A stretch of DNA of 24,787 nt from positions 1-24,787 of the forward strand of contig JAKSYS010000795.1 in NCBI GenBank assembly GCA_022925895.1, read 5' to 3'. Source of the stretch: Fragilaria crotonensis. Taxonomy: Eukaryota > Bacillariophyta > Fragilariophyceae > Fragilariales > Fragilariaceae. Positions 9,101-19,017 of this stretch are shown piece after piece. Numbering within the stretch: the first letter of the stretch is position 1; each line of letters begins with the position of its first letter. The notes below the pieces were generated by a model. The model worked only from the letters and a program-made list of their open reading frames with translations. It had not been told where the DNA came from and searched no databases. Both the position numbers and the translations under genes were made by a program.

Positions 9101-12100
9101 GTCCTCGAAGTCACCGACCACCGCCCTTTCGAATGGACTCGAAACTTTCTCTGATGACGAGTAATAGCGACGAAGCTGGTCGACCTTTGGTGACAACGCC
9201 CGGTGTTCCATCATCAATTTCGCTACAAATTGCACTGGAAAAGGCGCGTGTTCCCGAAAGCCATACAGCACCGAGCAGCTTTGATCGACTGAGAAGGCAT
9301 CAACCCTCAAATGCAGAAGAACTCTCCCTGCAACATTTTGATAGCAACAAGTGGGAAGGGGAACAAAAGGATACCACAGTATTCGGTGACGATGCCAGCG
9401 GCGAAGATGGCTTCGTTTCCGATTTGAAGGTGCTCCAAGGTGCTATTGATGAGATGAGGACACGTAATATCCATTCCTGGAGGGAAAAAGCGAGCGCACT
9501 TGAGCGCTTAGAACAACACTTCGCCCGTCAGCACGCCGAGAACCAGAGGAACGCCAAAGAAGTGTATGATTTGGAAGATCAGCTTCTTATCGCAGACAGC
9601 GCCTTTACAGAGGAGTTGGAGAAGCTTACGTTGGAGGCCAAGCGAGAAAAGAATCACGCCCAGAAGCTAGCTAAAGAACTTGAATCGGCAACGAGCAACA
9701 GTTCATCGTACGAAAAAGTAGCGGAGCAGGCGGTGTCTTCCATTGAAAGTCTTCATCAAGAAACGATCCGCCTCAAAGCTGACCTGACAAGGAAGGAGGC
9801 TGAATCTGAGAAACGTCTTCTCGATTTCAACACACTATTGGGAGAGCAACAACGTTTGGCGGAGAAGTTGAAGGAGGTACAGAATCAGGCTAGCGATCTG
9901 AGCTTCGAACAAAATGAAGCTGAAACTGTCATCAAAGAATTGGAATCGAAAGTAAAGAGCCTGACAGAAGACCGAGATCGCTTGAAACTCGAACGAGATA
10001 AAGATCGCCTCCAGATGGATGTACTGCAGTTGGAATCTGAGGATATTGCCGACGTCAAAACCCGGTTGCGTTCGAAGCAAGACGAGATCGATAGCTTAGT
10101 GCAAACAAACGACTCCTTGTCAGCAAGAGTGTTCGAGCAGCAAAAGATGCTTTCGCAAGAAGTCGAGAAACGCGAAGCCGAAAGTGAGACGCTGGCTTTG
10201 AAAGTGCAGACACTGACATTAGAGTTGGCCTCAGCCAAAAAGCGCGCAGAGGATGCAGCTGGCGACCAGCAAAGCTTTCGCAATGCTGTGCACGAAGAAC
10301 AAATTGCGCTTCGAGAAAAACTGCGCCACGTCGAGGCAGAGCGCGATCATCTTCACCAGCTACGGCATACTGATCTTTCCGAGATGGAAACGTTGAAGTT
10401 AGAATCGGCAATACGTGCTGATCTGGAGAAGCGACTCAAGGCTGCTGGATCCGAGATTGATAGACTGAGGGCAGCCCGAAGCAAAGTGTATGACGAGATT
10501 GCTGTGGTAAGGGCCGAGGCGGCAACTAGAGTCGAAGAAAAGGACAACGCAGCACAACAGCTCAAGCTCGAGCTTCACCAAGCCAGAATTGAGGCAACGT
10601 CGCTTCGTCGTCGCTTGGTAGACGCCACTGCTGAGAATGATCGAATTCGTAAAATATCCGAGGAAGACCATCATCGAATGACGGCAAAACTGGGGGCCGC
10701 CAATGACGAGCTGTCTCATTTGCGAGCTGAAGTGGAAGAGTCTATGCACGCTATGAACTTGAGCAAGAAGGAGTTAAAGGACCTTAAGATTACAATACGA
10801 GCACGCGAGGAAGAAACATCTAGTCTTAAGGCTGAACTTGATCGCGTGAAGAGTGAGCAAGCTGAATCAACGGACGCGAACAAGAAACTAATGGATAGTT
10901 TGCACGACCTCCGAAATACTACAAGGGCTCAAGTGATGGCAATTACTGAGAAGAAGCGAGAGAACGAGATTATTTTGGAAAAAGAAAGGGAGAAGAGCTC
11001 ACTGCTAGACGCTGAGATTAGTCGGTTGCTGGATGAGTTGGCAAAGGTGCGAAAAGAACAAGAACTTGACCGCGACGGTCTTGGAATTTTGAAAGAAGAT
11101 CTTGCCAAGCTGCTGAAAGAAAAGTCTGACGCATTGAACAAAGCAGCCCTTTTGGAAAGGCAGCTTAAAGAAATCGAAGTAAAGGCGGAAGACCTTGAGC
11201 ATGAATTGGAGCTCACGAAATTGAAATCAAATGAAGATTTGCTGCGCAAGGCCAAGGAGGAGTATCGTTCAGTGCAGTCCGCTCACGCCCAACTCACTGA
11301 AGCTATAAATGGGCTCACCTCAGAGAGAGACGCACTCGTTCATGACACAAATCTTTTGAGACGGAACCTAGAGAGCGTCCAAAAGGCAAAGGCGGCGATA
11401 GAGACCAAGGCAGCTGGGCTGGAGACATTGCTGGAGCAACGCAAACACATGATCGACGACCTCGAGCATCAATTGAAGATAGCCGACATGCGATCGAATG
11501 GAGAGCCAATGAAAAAAGCACGGCAAGAGATTCGGGCGCTACAAAAAACAGTAGCTGAATTGCAAGTCGCTCTCGAAGATATGAAAGGGCAGCGCGATAG
11601 TTATCATGACGCAGTCGAGGCTCGAAATGCCGAGCTAGGGAAGAGAGAAGGCATTCAACGGGAATTGGAAAGTCGCATCATGAAACTGGAGAACAACAAG
11701 ACGGAAATGAAAGGCCAGGTGTCGACCATGCTTTCCAAGTTGCGCATCACCGAGCACAATGCCAATGAGATTCAGAAAAAGTTGGCCACCACTATGCAAA
11801 CCATGGCTGAGATGGAACTGGCCCGAAGCGAGCTTCAACAAGAGTTTGATGCCACAATCCAGAAGCGTGGTGAATTGGAGCGATTGTGCGACGATCTTCG
11901 TCAAGAGCTGGAGACAGCCATCGCCAAGCGGGACGAGTTGGAGCGAGCGTGTAGTCGTCTCGAGGAGGCAGAGGCTTTGCGCAATGAATCATATGGTCGT
12001 GCTCGACAGCAAGAAGACGCAGAAGAAGAACGACACGGTCGCATTGAATCCGTTATGCGAGCGATGGAGCAGGAGATTGGATCTCTGCGCCATCAACTCG

Positions 12101-12360
12101 CCACTAGACCTTCGGATGGGGTGACGCTTGGGGATTTAAGGGCCGAGCGGGAACGGTACGAAGAGGCGTCCCAATTGATTGTGACTCTAGCTCATCGAGC
12201 GAAGACTTCGACGGAGCAGCGGGATCGTATGATTCGAAAGCTTAAAGGAAGTCTTGTGCAGCTATCGGAGCAGAAAGAAGCGGAGATACAGACTTTGAGA
12301 GCAAGGTTACACGAATGGGAGCGTTCGATTGTGCGAGACGAGGAGTACCATTGGCGATGA
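6134..12360 (+). CDS. Large kinesin-like (pseudo-motor) coiled-coil protein, one frame break at 7112-7116
   Basis: Two overlapping frames (6134-7186 and 7114-12360) connect by a single -1 step after GTT at 7112-7114, giving about 2,075 residues. ATG 6134 is the first after an in-frame TGA at 6119. Residues 1-90 and 100-200 are low complexity (Ser, Thr, Asn). From about residue 285 the order of conserved kinesin motor segments is recognisable: FVLEITNDK after the break (like SYLEIYNEK), GAVVKNLTQ, LRSHS followed by VATLTV (switch I region), FVHLPSSD (switch II, normally DLAGSE), SLSALGTILRHL, FRDGTLTKVLQRSLE and TLNYIQQLFG. No GxxxxGKT P-loop occurs; the matching position reads SIGMADPNVML. 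The middle part is acidic and disordered with repeats. About 9420-12350 is heptad-rich coiled coil (Glu, Lys, Leu, Arg, Gln). Inferred role: a non-motile, microtubule- or partner-binding scaffold. Known: kinesins join an N-terminal motor to a coiled-coil stalk. The kinesin assignment is by motif order only. Confidence 0.72.
7112..7116 (+). other. Reading-frame break in a T run
   Basis: Upstream the frame reads ..DDNQV with GTT at 7112-7114. Downstream it continues as TTG-TAC-GCT (YAFVLEITN), sharing the T at 7114. One missing T in the run GTTTG would unite the frames. Coding character is strong on both sides and no plausible GT-AG intron spans the point. This is most likely a consensus base error or a recent 1-bp deletion; programmed -1 slippage is less likely because no classic heptamer is present. 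Confidence 0.7.
8161..8430 (+). repeat. Three tandem 90-bp (30-residue) repeats in the kinesin-like gene
   Basis: Units at 8161-8250, 8251-8340 and 8341-8430 each begin CTCTCCTCGCCA or a close variant and encode the pattern SSPxxxESLRxLxYSxEELxLxxQxQ. The period is exactly 90 bp with no indels, so the frame is kept. Ser-Pro pairs at each unit start are candidate proline-directed phosphorylation sites (inference). Confidence 0.9.
8704..9170 (+). repeat. Dispersed duplicated motif RxxPxPxRMDSKLSxMTxxSD
   Basis: Two copies lie about 400 bp apart in the same frame: RAWRPTPYRMDSKLSGMT near 8704-8770 and RSHRPPPFRMDSKLSLMT near 9106-9170. Third-position differences show the DNA has diverged while the peptide is held, which suggests a constrained short linear motif in the disordered middle of the protein. 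Confidence 0.75.
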
Positions 12361-12554
12361 GGTCGTTTTTGTCTCCTTCATTTTCAATAGCCACCAGTAT
12401 GAGTCGCTGACAGCCAGAGTATAAGTTAGAATGGTTGACTAGCTTCTATGTAGTAGGCCTTGGCACAAGGAAAGGTCTACTAGAGATTTGGTCTGAAGAA
12501 CGATCCAATGCACTCTCTCTTGGCTGCTGGCTATGGGAAATGGGAAGGGAGTAC
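12361..12554. other. 3' flank of the kinesin-like gene up to the Copia insertion
   Basis: 194 bp of non-coding sequence ending in the 5-bp target copy AGTAC (12550-12554). No canonical AATAAA signal is present. The Copia insertion could therefore lie within or just beyond the 3' UTR. Confidence 0.4.
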
Positions 12555-13452
12555 TGACAGACTTCCAGTATCGATCTACATATTTTTACATCTATCCCGA
12601 TCCCTAATTACTGCCGCCCGTGTGCACAGTAAAACGTTACATCCGTGCTCCAGTAACCAGTGCGACACTGCACGACTGGAATCAAAACTCTCGTCGATTC
12701 AAATCATGTTCATCTCATCCCATGAGCATGAACACTCATTTTCAAACGAGACTCAACGCCTCGTGTACCGACGACCACACCGCGGCACGAAACGACGTCT
12801 CTGAGAAACGAGGAGTGTTCCTCATTGTTCCCAGGAACACTCCCCTTCATTCAGACCTCTCATCTGTTGCACCTCCTCACTCCTTTCACAATTGTCGAAA
12901 TTACTCATTTTAGTGCCACTTACCTTTTTCTGCACATACTGTGAATATTGCACATCATGAATGAAATTGACCATGACGAATTTTACCGCCGGTCGTCAAA
13001 TTGTCAACCTCACCATACTGTACATATATCAGTAGTCAGTACGACGGTACTCACTATTACGACAGCACACAACACGGCAATCAGTACAGCAGTACTTTTT
13101 GCACATCACTTCCTCTGCCCGGCCATAGTCCGTGCACGTCTGAGTCTATCGTTACCGTACATAACGATAAACTATTAGACAGTGCCCACTATGACCAAAG
13201 CGATATTATTACTAGTCAGTCCCTCGCACATTTATGTAGCGATAGACCGACAGATAGTATACGTATCGTTGTCTGTAGCGGTAGACAGCATTGTATTGCT
13301 GTACCGTTTATAGACACACTAAGCAGTAGTCAGTGTCGTACTAGACACTTACCTACTGGGGGCGTACCCCCGTAACGGTTACGTCCTGGTTCTTAACCCG
13401 AACCCTATGCCGACATGCGCGTCGACAGGTTCCGTTAACCCGAACCATATCA
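12555..13452 (+). repeat. 5' LTR (898 bp)
   Basis: It matches 17676-18565 over its whole length. By hand alignment there are about nine substitutions and ten small indels, seven of them single bases. It starts TG and ends CA. The 3' third is full of short palindromes, for example GGGGG/CCCCC at 13358-13371, GTAACGGTTAC at 13372-13382, and GGTTC/GAACC pairs at 13388-13404 and 13428-13446. The LTR should contain the promoter, but I cannot place a TATA box with confidence. Open frames inside are not regarded as genes. Confidence 0.95.
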
Positions 13453-13453
13453 T

Positions 13454-13537
13454 GGTTGCTCGCCAGGTTGCTATCCTGGTAGCTCACCTGGTTGCTCGCC
13501 AGTCTTCTATCCTGGCCGGTCGCCGGGTTCCCTCCCC
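13454..13537 (+). repeat. Seven 12-bp tandem units at the primer-binding site
   Basis: The sequence divides without gaps into seven degenerate 12-mers: GGTTGCTCGCCA, GGTTGCTATCCT, GGTAGCTCACCT, GGTTGCTCGCCA, GTCTTCTATCCT, GGCCGGTCGCCG, GGTTCCCTCCCC. Units 1 and 4 are identical. Most units start GG and end CC plus one base, so each can form a tiny stem. Confidence 0.8.
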
Positions 13538-13555
13538 GGAAACTCAGACCACTTT

Positions 13556-13591
13556 CAATTTAAATTTGGTGCCTAGCACCGATTTAAATTG
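13556..13591 (+). repeat. Two-tier perfect hairpin in the retrotransposon leader
   Basis: CAATTTAAAT (13556-13565) pairs with ATTTAAATTG (13582-13591). Inside it, GGTGC (13568-13572) pairs with GCACC (13576-13580) around loop CTA. Only two bases on one side and one on the other are unpaired. Its position between primer site and gag is where retroelement RNAs often carry dimerisation or packaging signals (inference). Confidence 0.8.
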
Positions 13592-13833
13592 TTCTAACCT
13601 TTGTTCTTTCCTTTTCCAGACCTCAATCAATACCAGCAGTACATGTTCCTACTGCCTGAGAATTGAAATTCTCATTCCTTGTGCTCACTTTTTTTTGCAA
13701 AACTTGTCTAACCCAACTCACCCTTCATCCTCAAACTTTGCAACTCTCACCATGGTCAACCCAGCACTAACCCATTTGCCTCCCAACTGAGGCCAACTGC
13801 CCACCCACCCATTGTGTCAAACCAACGACGCAC

Positions 13834-16800
13834 ATGGCAAACTATGTCGCCGCCAACGGCGACATTACAGCTCCTTTTGATGCACTCAAAAATGCTGTCC
13901 TACCTTTCACGAAGCATTCCTTTTCCTATGTTGCAACTACTAACACTTCTTTCATTGCTGAATCTAACACCTACAGGCCCAAGAAGAGCCCCAAGCAAGC
14001 TCCAGGCCATTTTCAGCACTCCGCCACGGCCCTGACTCCAGAGCAAGAGTCCGCCGTCATCTCGCGTTTCCTTGAAATCATCGATCAAGAACGCCTCCAT
14101 GGTCAAGACACCAACAACAGAGTTAACTACGCCTGCGAACTCTCCTACGAAGCAGGATCTACCGATATGGGTCGCTCCCATTCTCTTTCCATCAAACCCG
14201 GCGCCATCAACGACAACGCAGCCGCCAAATTCCAAGACAACCAAGACAATACGCGCACTACCTTGCTTCCACCATCATCCCGCGCCAAGAAGACCTCCTC
14301 GCCTCCTACGAAAGGCCTATCAAGAACCAACGTCAGATTCAATTTTAACGTCAAACCATCAAGATCAAGAACAACAATGAAGTCGCGAAATGCGACTCTT
14401 TCAAGATTCCGGCGACGAACGCCGAAGACCTCCACTACGACAAGAGGGGTATCATCCAAACCGCCTTGAAAAGGGCTCTCCAATGCATGTCCTCAATCAA
14501 AATTCCGACGCATACTCGAGGAGAAATCGTCCGAACAGTGGACTGCATCAAAGAATTAGCGCAGAACTCACGTTTTTCTACGCCGTGCAAGCGCGAAGCT
14601 CGCAAGAGCGATTCTGACGACGACACCACATCCAGCGAAGCCAGAGCTTCCCACAACATGTCTACTCACCTCCAGGCACCAAGAACTGACAGAGAACAAG
14701 CAAAAACAATAATGGCAATCTTGGACAAATTCCAGGGCCAAACTTGCAAATTCTCTTCTGAGTGCCTCTCCAAGTCTCCAGAACTGCTGAATCTACCTCC
14801 AAGTACTACAATGATGCAGCTTCCTATGAGATTGGAAGAACTTCACAGAATTTTCTTCCCAACTTCACCTGAGAATGTCATCCCATTACTCAAGCACCAT
14901 ATTAATGTGGTCACACACGATGGCAAACTCACTTTCCCTGTGACCCCTTTGGTTACAACTTCCCATCTAACTGTCGGCACTTCAATTGCTACTCAGAATG
15001 ATGAGAACACCCCCGTCCACGCACGCTGACGCCATCAATGGCCCCGTTCCGCACGATGGAATTGGTCCGATGTCCGAACGCGACCCCGGAAATGAAAATG
15101 CCGTTAACCCCAACTTCAATGACGACATTTTCGATAACGGCCTTGACATAGGTAACATGTCATGCGGAATCCGATGGAAACGAACAATGATGACAGAGAT
15201 ATTCATCAAGACTCCCCGGACGAGAAATCGAAATTCCCTACGTCGAATTCCTCCCACGCCGCCCTACACAGACAAGACTCCCGCGGACACCACCTACGAA
15301 TCTGCGGACATGCTGACGACTACGATTCCAGCACAGACACAGACAACGTCCGCCTTCCGCCACCCGCCGGACACCAAGATCTACCCTGCCACAGACATCC
15401 TGCACAAGAAAACTACCCGATTCTCAGTCACACTTCCACAATTTTGGAACAGAAAGCCTGCAGCTTTTGAAAGCTGCAATCCCTTCAGTTTTCTGTCAAT
15501 TGCTGAGAACTCTCACAATTTGCATCCCACCACCGACAGCGCCTCCGATTGCCTACTATCTACGACTGCAGGCATCACCAACTTGATCAAGACAATGTCA
15601 CACAATCACCCAGAATACCCATACACAAACAAGACACCAGAGACACTCCTTCATGTCATTCCTGGTGAGTCTAGTTCTGTGTGTTCAAACAATGAAAACA
15701 AAGAAAAATCTATTACTTGCAACTCACTTACTCCTCCTGGCCACAGACACAATGATGTGAATGTAGCAACAGAGGATTATTGCAATGTGATAAGATATGA
15801 ATTGGAAAAACAACACAGCCTTTGCAAACACAATGCCCTTGCTGTTCAAACTCCCAGATCATTACTTTCACCCACAAAAATTCCGAAAACACAGACATCA
15901 ACAACAAACGCTCCGTCACCTGAAAATGCACCTCCAGAAGGAGCAAATGCTCACCAAGAAGTGCACCACCCAATGTTTGCAAACACGCCAACTAATTGTG
16001 AAACATTTTTTGATGACAATGAGCATGAAAACAATGATGATGAACTGCCTCAAATTCCCTTAACCTCCCCAGATGCCCTGACATCATCAACCAGAACCGA
16101 CTTCACATATCCACCGATTGAAGACCTCACAAGGACGCTCCTGAAATATGCCAAGATTGCAAACCTTCAGAAACTTAGCTTCCCAACTGACCTTCTCTCA
16201 CGAAGGAGACAATTCAATGCCTTCATGGATAACCTCCGAATCATATGCAGCATATCACCATGGACACGCCAAGTCTTTGACCTTTGGCCGAGACAAATCA
16301 ATTACTCTCATCCATGTGTTGGTATTGCAATCTTCAATCTGATTTTCACCAACATCTGTGAGCCCTGCCAGACACACATTATTGACTGTTCCCAGATGCC
16401 AGAACAGCCATTCTGACTCTAAGACGTCACTGTGCACCGCTCACCCAAGATCACATTGAACGCACGCGAATCCTTCTACTCCATCAAGCAAGGACATCAA
16501 GAAGTTGCAACATCCTACTTGAATCGCATTCGGACATTATCGCGCGACTGTTATCACGCCGGAATCACAAACACCGATGCTGATATAATCAAACGAGCCA
16601 TTCATGGCGGCAGCAATCACCACTTCTATGCTGCTTCCTACCAACGCTTTGATGCCGACATCCGTCGAGCAGAATTACATGACAAAGAACTACCAACTTT
16701 TGCTGAACTTGAGAGCCACTTATTGAATATTGATGATTCCTGTGGACTTACTCTCCCTTCCCAAAACCAGCACAATTACAACCAACATGCAAATTCTGCA

Positions 16801-17463
16801 CACCAACCTTCATCAAGACTGCCTTTTCAACATCAAGGCACAACTTATGATGATTATCCACCACATCAACAGCACCAAGCCTTCACCAGTTCTTCAATGA
16901 TGCAACCAAGTGCAGCCAAAATCAATAACAGGCCACCACATCAAGTTGAAAATCTAACCAACACTCTGGCCTCCGCACAGCATCCAAGAAGACAAAACAA
17001 TGACAATGATTGCAGTATTGCAATGCAACATCCTCAACCTTTTCAAAAGCAACATCGCAACACAAGACCTCATTTCAGACAAAATTCTTCAAACAATGCA
17101 AATCAAAGGCGTCCTCCAGATAACTTCAGCTCACCCAATGCTGCAAATATTACATGCTACAATTGTGGACAACTTGGCCACTATGCTAATCGATGCATAA
17201 CCGTCAACAGATCACAAAACAGCAACCACGGAGGACTCCCAAACACAAATCCAAACAATGATGAAACCGCACCCCACAACCAACGTGCTTATTACATCAC
17301 TGATTCAATTCCATCTCACTCACATGCTTTTCACCATCAAGCATACATTGCCTCCTGCAATGACCAGGGCAACTTCAACTGCCCAAAACCAGTTACTTCA
17401 TGGCCTGATATTGACACACCTGAGCAAATGGCAATCAACAGAGTATTCCTCAATGATTTCTAA
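13834..17463 (+). pseudogene. Gag of the Copia-like element, long and frame-broken
   Basis: The reading starts at ATG 13834 (MANYVAANGDITAPFDALKN, frame 1) and shifts near 14245 to a frame running to 15029 that is interrupted by TAA at 14346-14348. It then passes through two competing frames at 15030-15440, and from about 15440 reads in frame 1 to 16416. The core (DLTRTLLKYAKIANLQKLSF near 16120-16180) resembles diatom Copia gag. Two opposite single-base shifts at about 16395 and 16470 bracket LRRHCAPLTQDHIERTR; the 343-codon tail (16432-17463) includes SFYSIKQGHQEVATSYLNRI and the CCHC knuckle. Known: gag forms the RNA-packaging particle. Spanning about 1,200 codons, it is much longer than the few hundred usual for Copia gag, so the first 1.6 kb may be an extra domain of unknown function. 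Confidence 0.75.
17155..17196 (+). other. CCHC zinc knuckle of gag
   Basis: CYNCGQLGHYANRC has exact C-x2-C-x4-H-x4-C spacing, near residue 242 of the frame starting at 16432. Known: this knuckle in the nucleocapsid part of gag binds element RNA. All four ligands are intact. Protease should follow in a full Copia element but does not. Confidence 0.95.
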
Positions 17464-17675
17464 CCATCAGTTCCAATATCTCCATACAGGCCAACAACAA
17501 GACACACTACACATCAACTACACTGAAAACCTTGTGAATCACATTTCACAGACATTCCCAAAAAAAAATGCAAGTCTCACCCAAACAAAAACAATCTTCA
17601 GATCAAAAGATTCTGTATGTTTCCAAAGCAAATGCTACAACATCAGAAATCAACAGAGATTTGATTCAAGAGGGG
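17464..17675 (+). other. Post-gag remnant and polypurine tract; pol absent
   Basis: Only 212 bp separate the gag stop from the 3' LTR, where about 3-4 kb of pol is expected. No catalytic motif is present. An AT-rich run with nine A's lies near 17560. The final AAGAGGGG (17668-17675) abuts the LTR and is the likely plus-strand primer site. Confidence 0.7.
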
Positions 17676-18565
17676 TGATAGACTTCCAGCCAGTATCGCC
17701 CTACATATTTTTACATCTATCCCGATCCCTAACTGTCGCCCGTGTGCACAGTAAAACGTTACATCCGTGCTCCAGTAACCAGTGCGACACTGCACGACTG
17801 GAATCAAAACTCGTCGATTCAAATCATGTTCATCTCATCCCATGAGATGAACACTCATTTTCAAACGAGACTCAACGCCTCGTGTACCGACGACCACACC
17901 GCGGCACGAAACGACGTCTCCGAGAAACGAGGAGTGTTCCTCATTGTTCCCAGGAACACTCCCTTCATCAGACCTCTCATCTGTTGCACCTCCTCACTCT
18001 TCTCACAATTGTCGAAATAATTCATTTTAGTGCCACTTACCTTTTCTGCACATACTGTGAATATTGCACATCATGAATGAAATTGACCATGACGAATTTT
18101 ACCGCCGGTCGTCAAATTGTCAACCTCACCATACTGTACATATATCAGTAGTCAGTACGACGGTACTCACTATTACGACAGCACACAACACGGCAATCAG
18201 TACAGCAGTACTTTTGCACATCACTTCTCTGCCCGGCCATAGTCCGTGCACGTCTGAGTCTATCGTTACCGTACATAACGATAAACTATTAGACAGTGCC
18301 CACTATGACCAAAGCGATATTATTACTAGTCAGTCCCTCGCACATTTATGTAGCGATAGACCGACAGATAGTATACGTATCGTTGTCTGTAGCGGTAGAC
18401 AGCATTGTATTGCTGTACCGTTTATAGACACACTAAGCAGTAGTCAGTGTCGTACTAGACACTTACCTACTGGGGGCGTACCCCGTAACGGTTACGTCCT
18501 GGTTCTTAACCCGAACCCTATGCCGACATGCGCGTCGACAGGTTCCGTTAACCCGAACCATATCA
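17676..18565 (+). repeat. 3' LTR (890 bp)
   Basis: Full-length partner of 12555-13452. Relative to the 5' copy it has a 4-bp insertion (CCAG near 17691), a 3-bp and a 2-bp deletion, seven single-base deletions and about nine substitutions, giving the net 8-bp length difference. It is followed at once by the target copy AGTAC at 18566-18570. Confidence 0.95.
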
Positions 18566-19017
18566 AGTACATGTACAGTAGAGGCGAACTCTGGTACAAG
18601 AGTACCAGGTACAAGTACCTTCAACCTTCAATGATTACTCCATACTATCTACTGTACTGCAGTTACTACCGTAAATTGCGCCCTTTAAGGGATGGGGAAT
18701 GTACATGAATCACTTTTTAAATCTCATGATCACCACAAACTTTTATTTTTTTCATGTACAAGATTCCTTCAAGATTTCTTGCAGTAGGAGTAGTCCACGA
18801 CTTCGGGACAACCATGTAACACGTGGCTGGAACAATGGCATGCTCGCTCATACTATCTGGTTCATTGTTTCAATTCAACATTGTTGTGGTTATGACCTGC
18901 TGTTCTTGACAAAGAAGTCAAACACGAGGAGGAAAGCAATGCAGACAGTACACACTGAACAAGAGCAAGAAGTAGCACAAGTAAGAATCTGATCGTTCTT
19001 TATTATTTCGTAGTTTT
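18566..19017. other. Spacer without recognisable gene
   Basis: The first 100 bp are rich in GTAC (for example 18566-18620), then come mixed-composition sequence and short open frames with no motif. A 97-codon plus-strand frame at 18699-18992 has no recognisable domain and I do not call it. Confidence 0.4.

Larger units (their letters stand above)
13453..13833 (+). other. Retrotransposon leader: primer-binding region, 12-bp array, AT hairpin
   Basis: The leader begins TGG immediately after the LTR, as expected for a tRNA 3'-CCA primer, though I cannot name the tRNA. It is followed by a seven-unit 12-bp array (13454-13537), a strong hairpin (13556-13591) and a pyrimidine tract ending CAG (about 13601-13620) that could act as a 3' splice site. 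No coding sequence is recognised before the ATG at 13834; an open frame at 13407-13790 crosses the LTR and looks spurious. Confidence 0.7.
12555..18565 (+). mobile_element. Non-autonomous LTR retrotransposon (Copia/CoDi-like), gag only
   Basis: The element is bounded by two long terminal repeats that start TGA(C/T)AGACTTCC and end ATATCA, flanked by a perfect 5-bp duplication AGTAC (12550-12554 and 18566-18570). A purine run (AAGAGGGG, 17668-17675) abuts the 3' LTR. The interior holds only a gag region with a CCHC knuckle; no protease, integrase, RT or RNase H motif was found between the knuckle and the 3' LTR. Known: gag-only elements are mobilised by enzymes of related full elements. Assignment to Copia rests on gag resemblance, not on pol order, so Ty3-type is not strictly excluded. 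Confidence 0.9.

Noticed and set aside
13454-13537. CRISPR-like array
   Set aside because: Units are 12 bp, contiguous and degenerate with no spacers, and they lie in a eukaryotic retrotransposon leader.
18064-18708. 214-codon plus-strand frame spanning the 3' LTR and its flank
   Set aside because: It crosses the LTR end and target duplication, and the equivalent frame in the 5' LTR is broken by indels; chance open frame.
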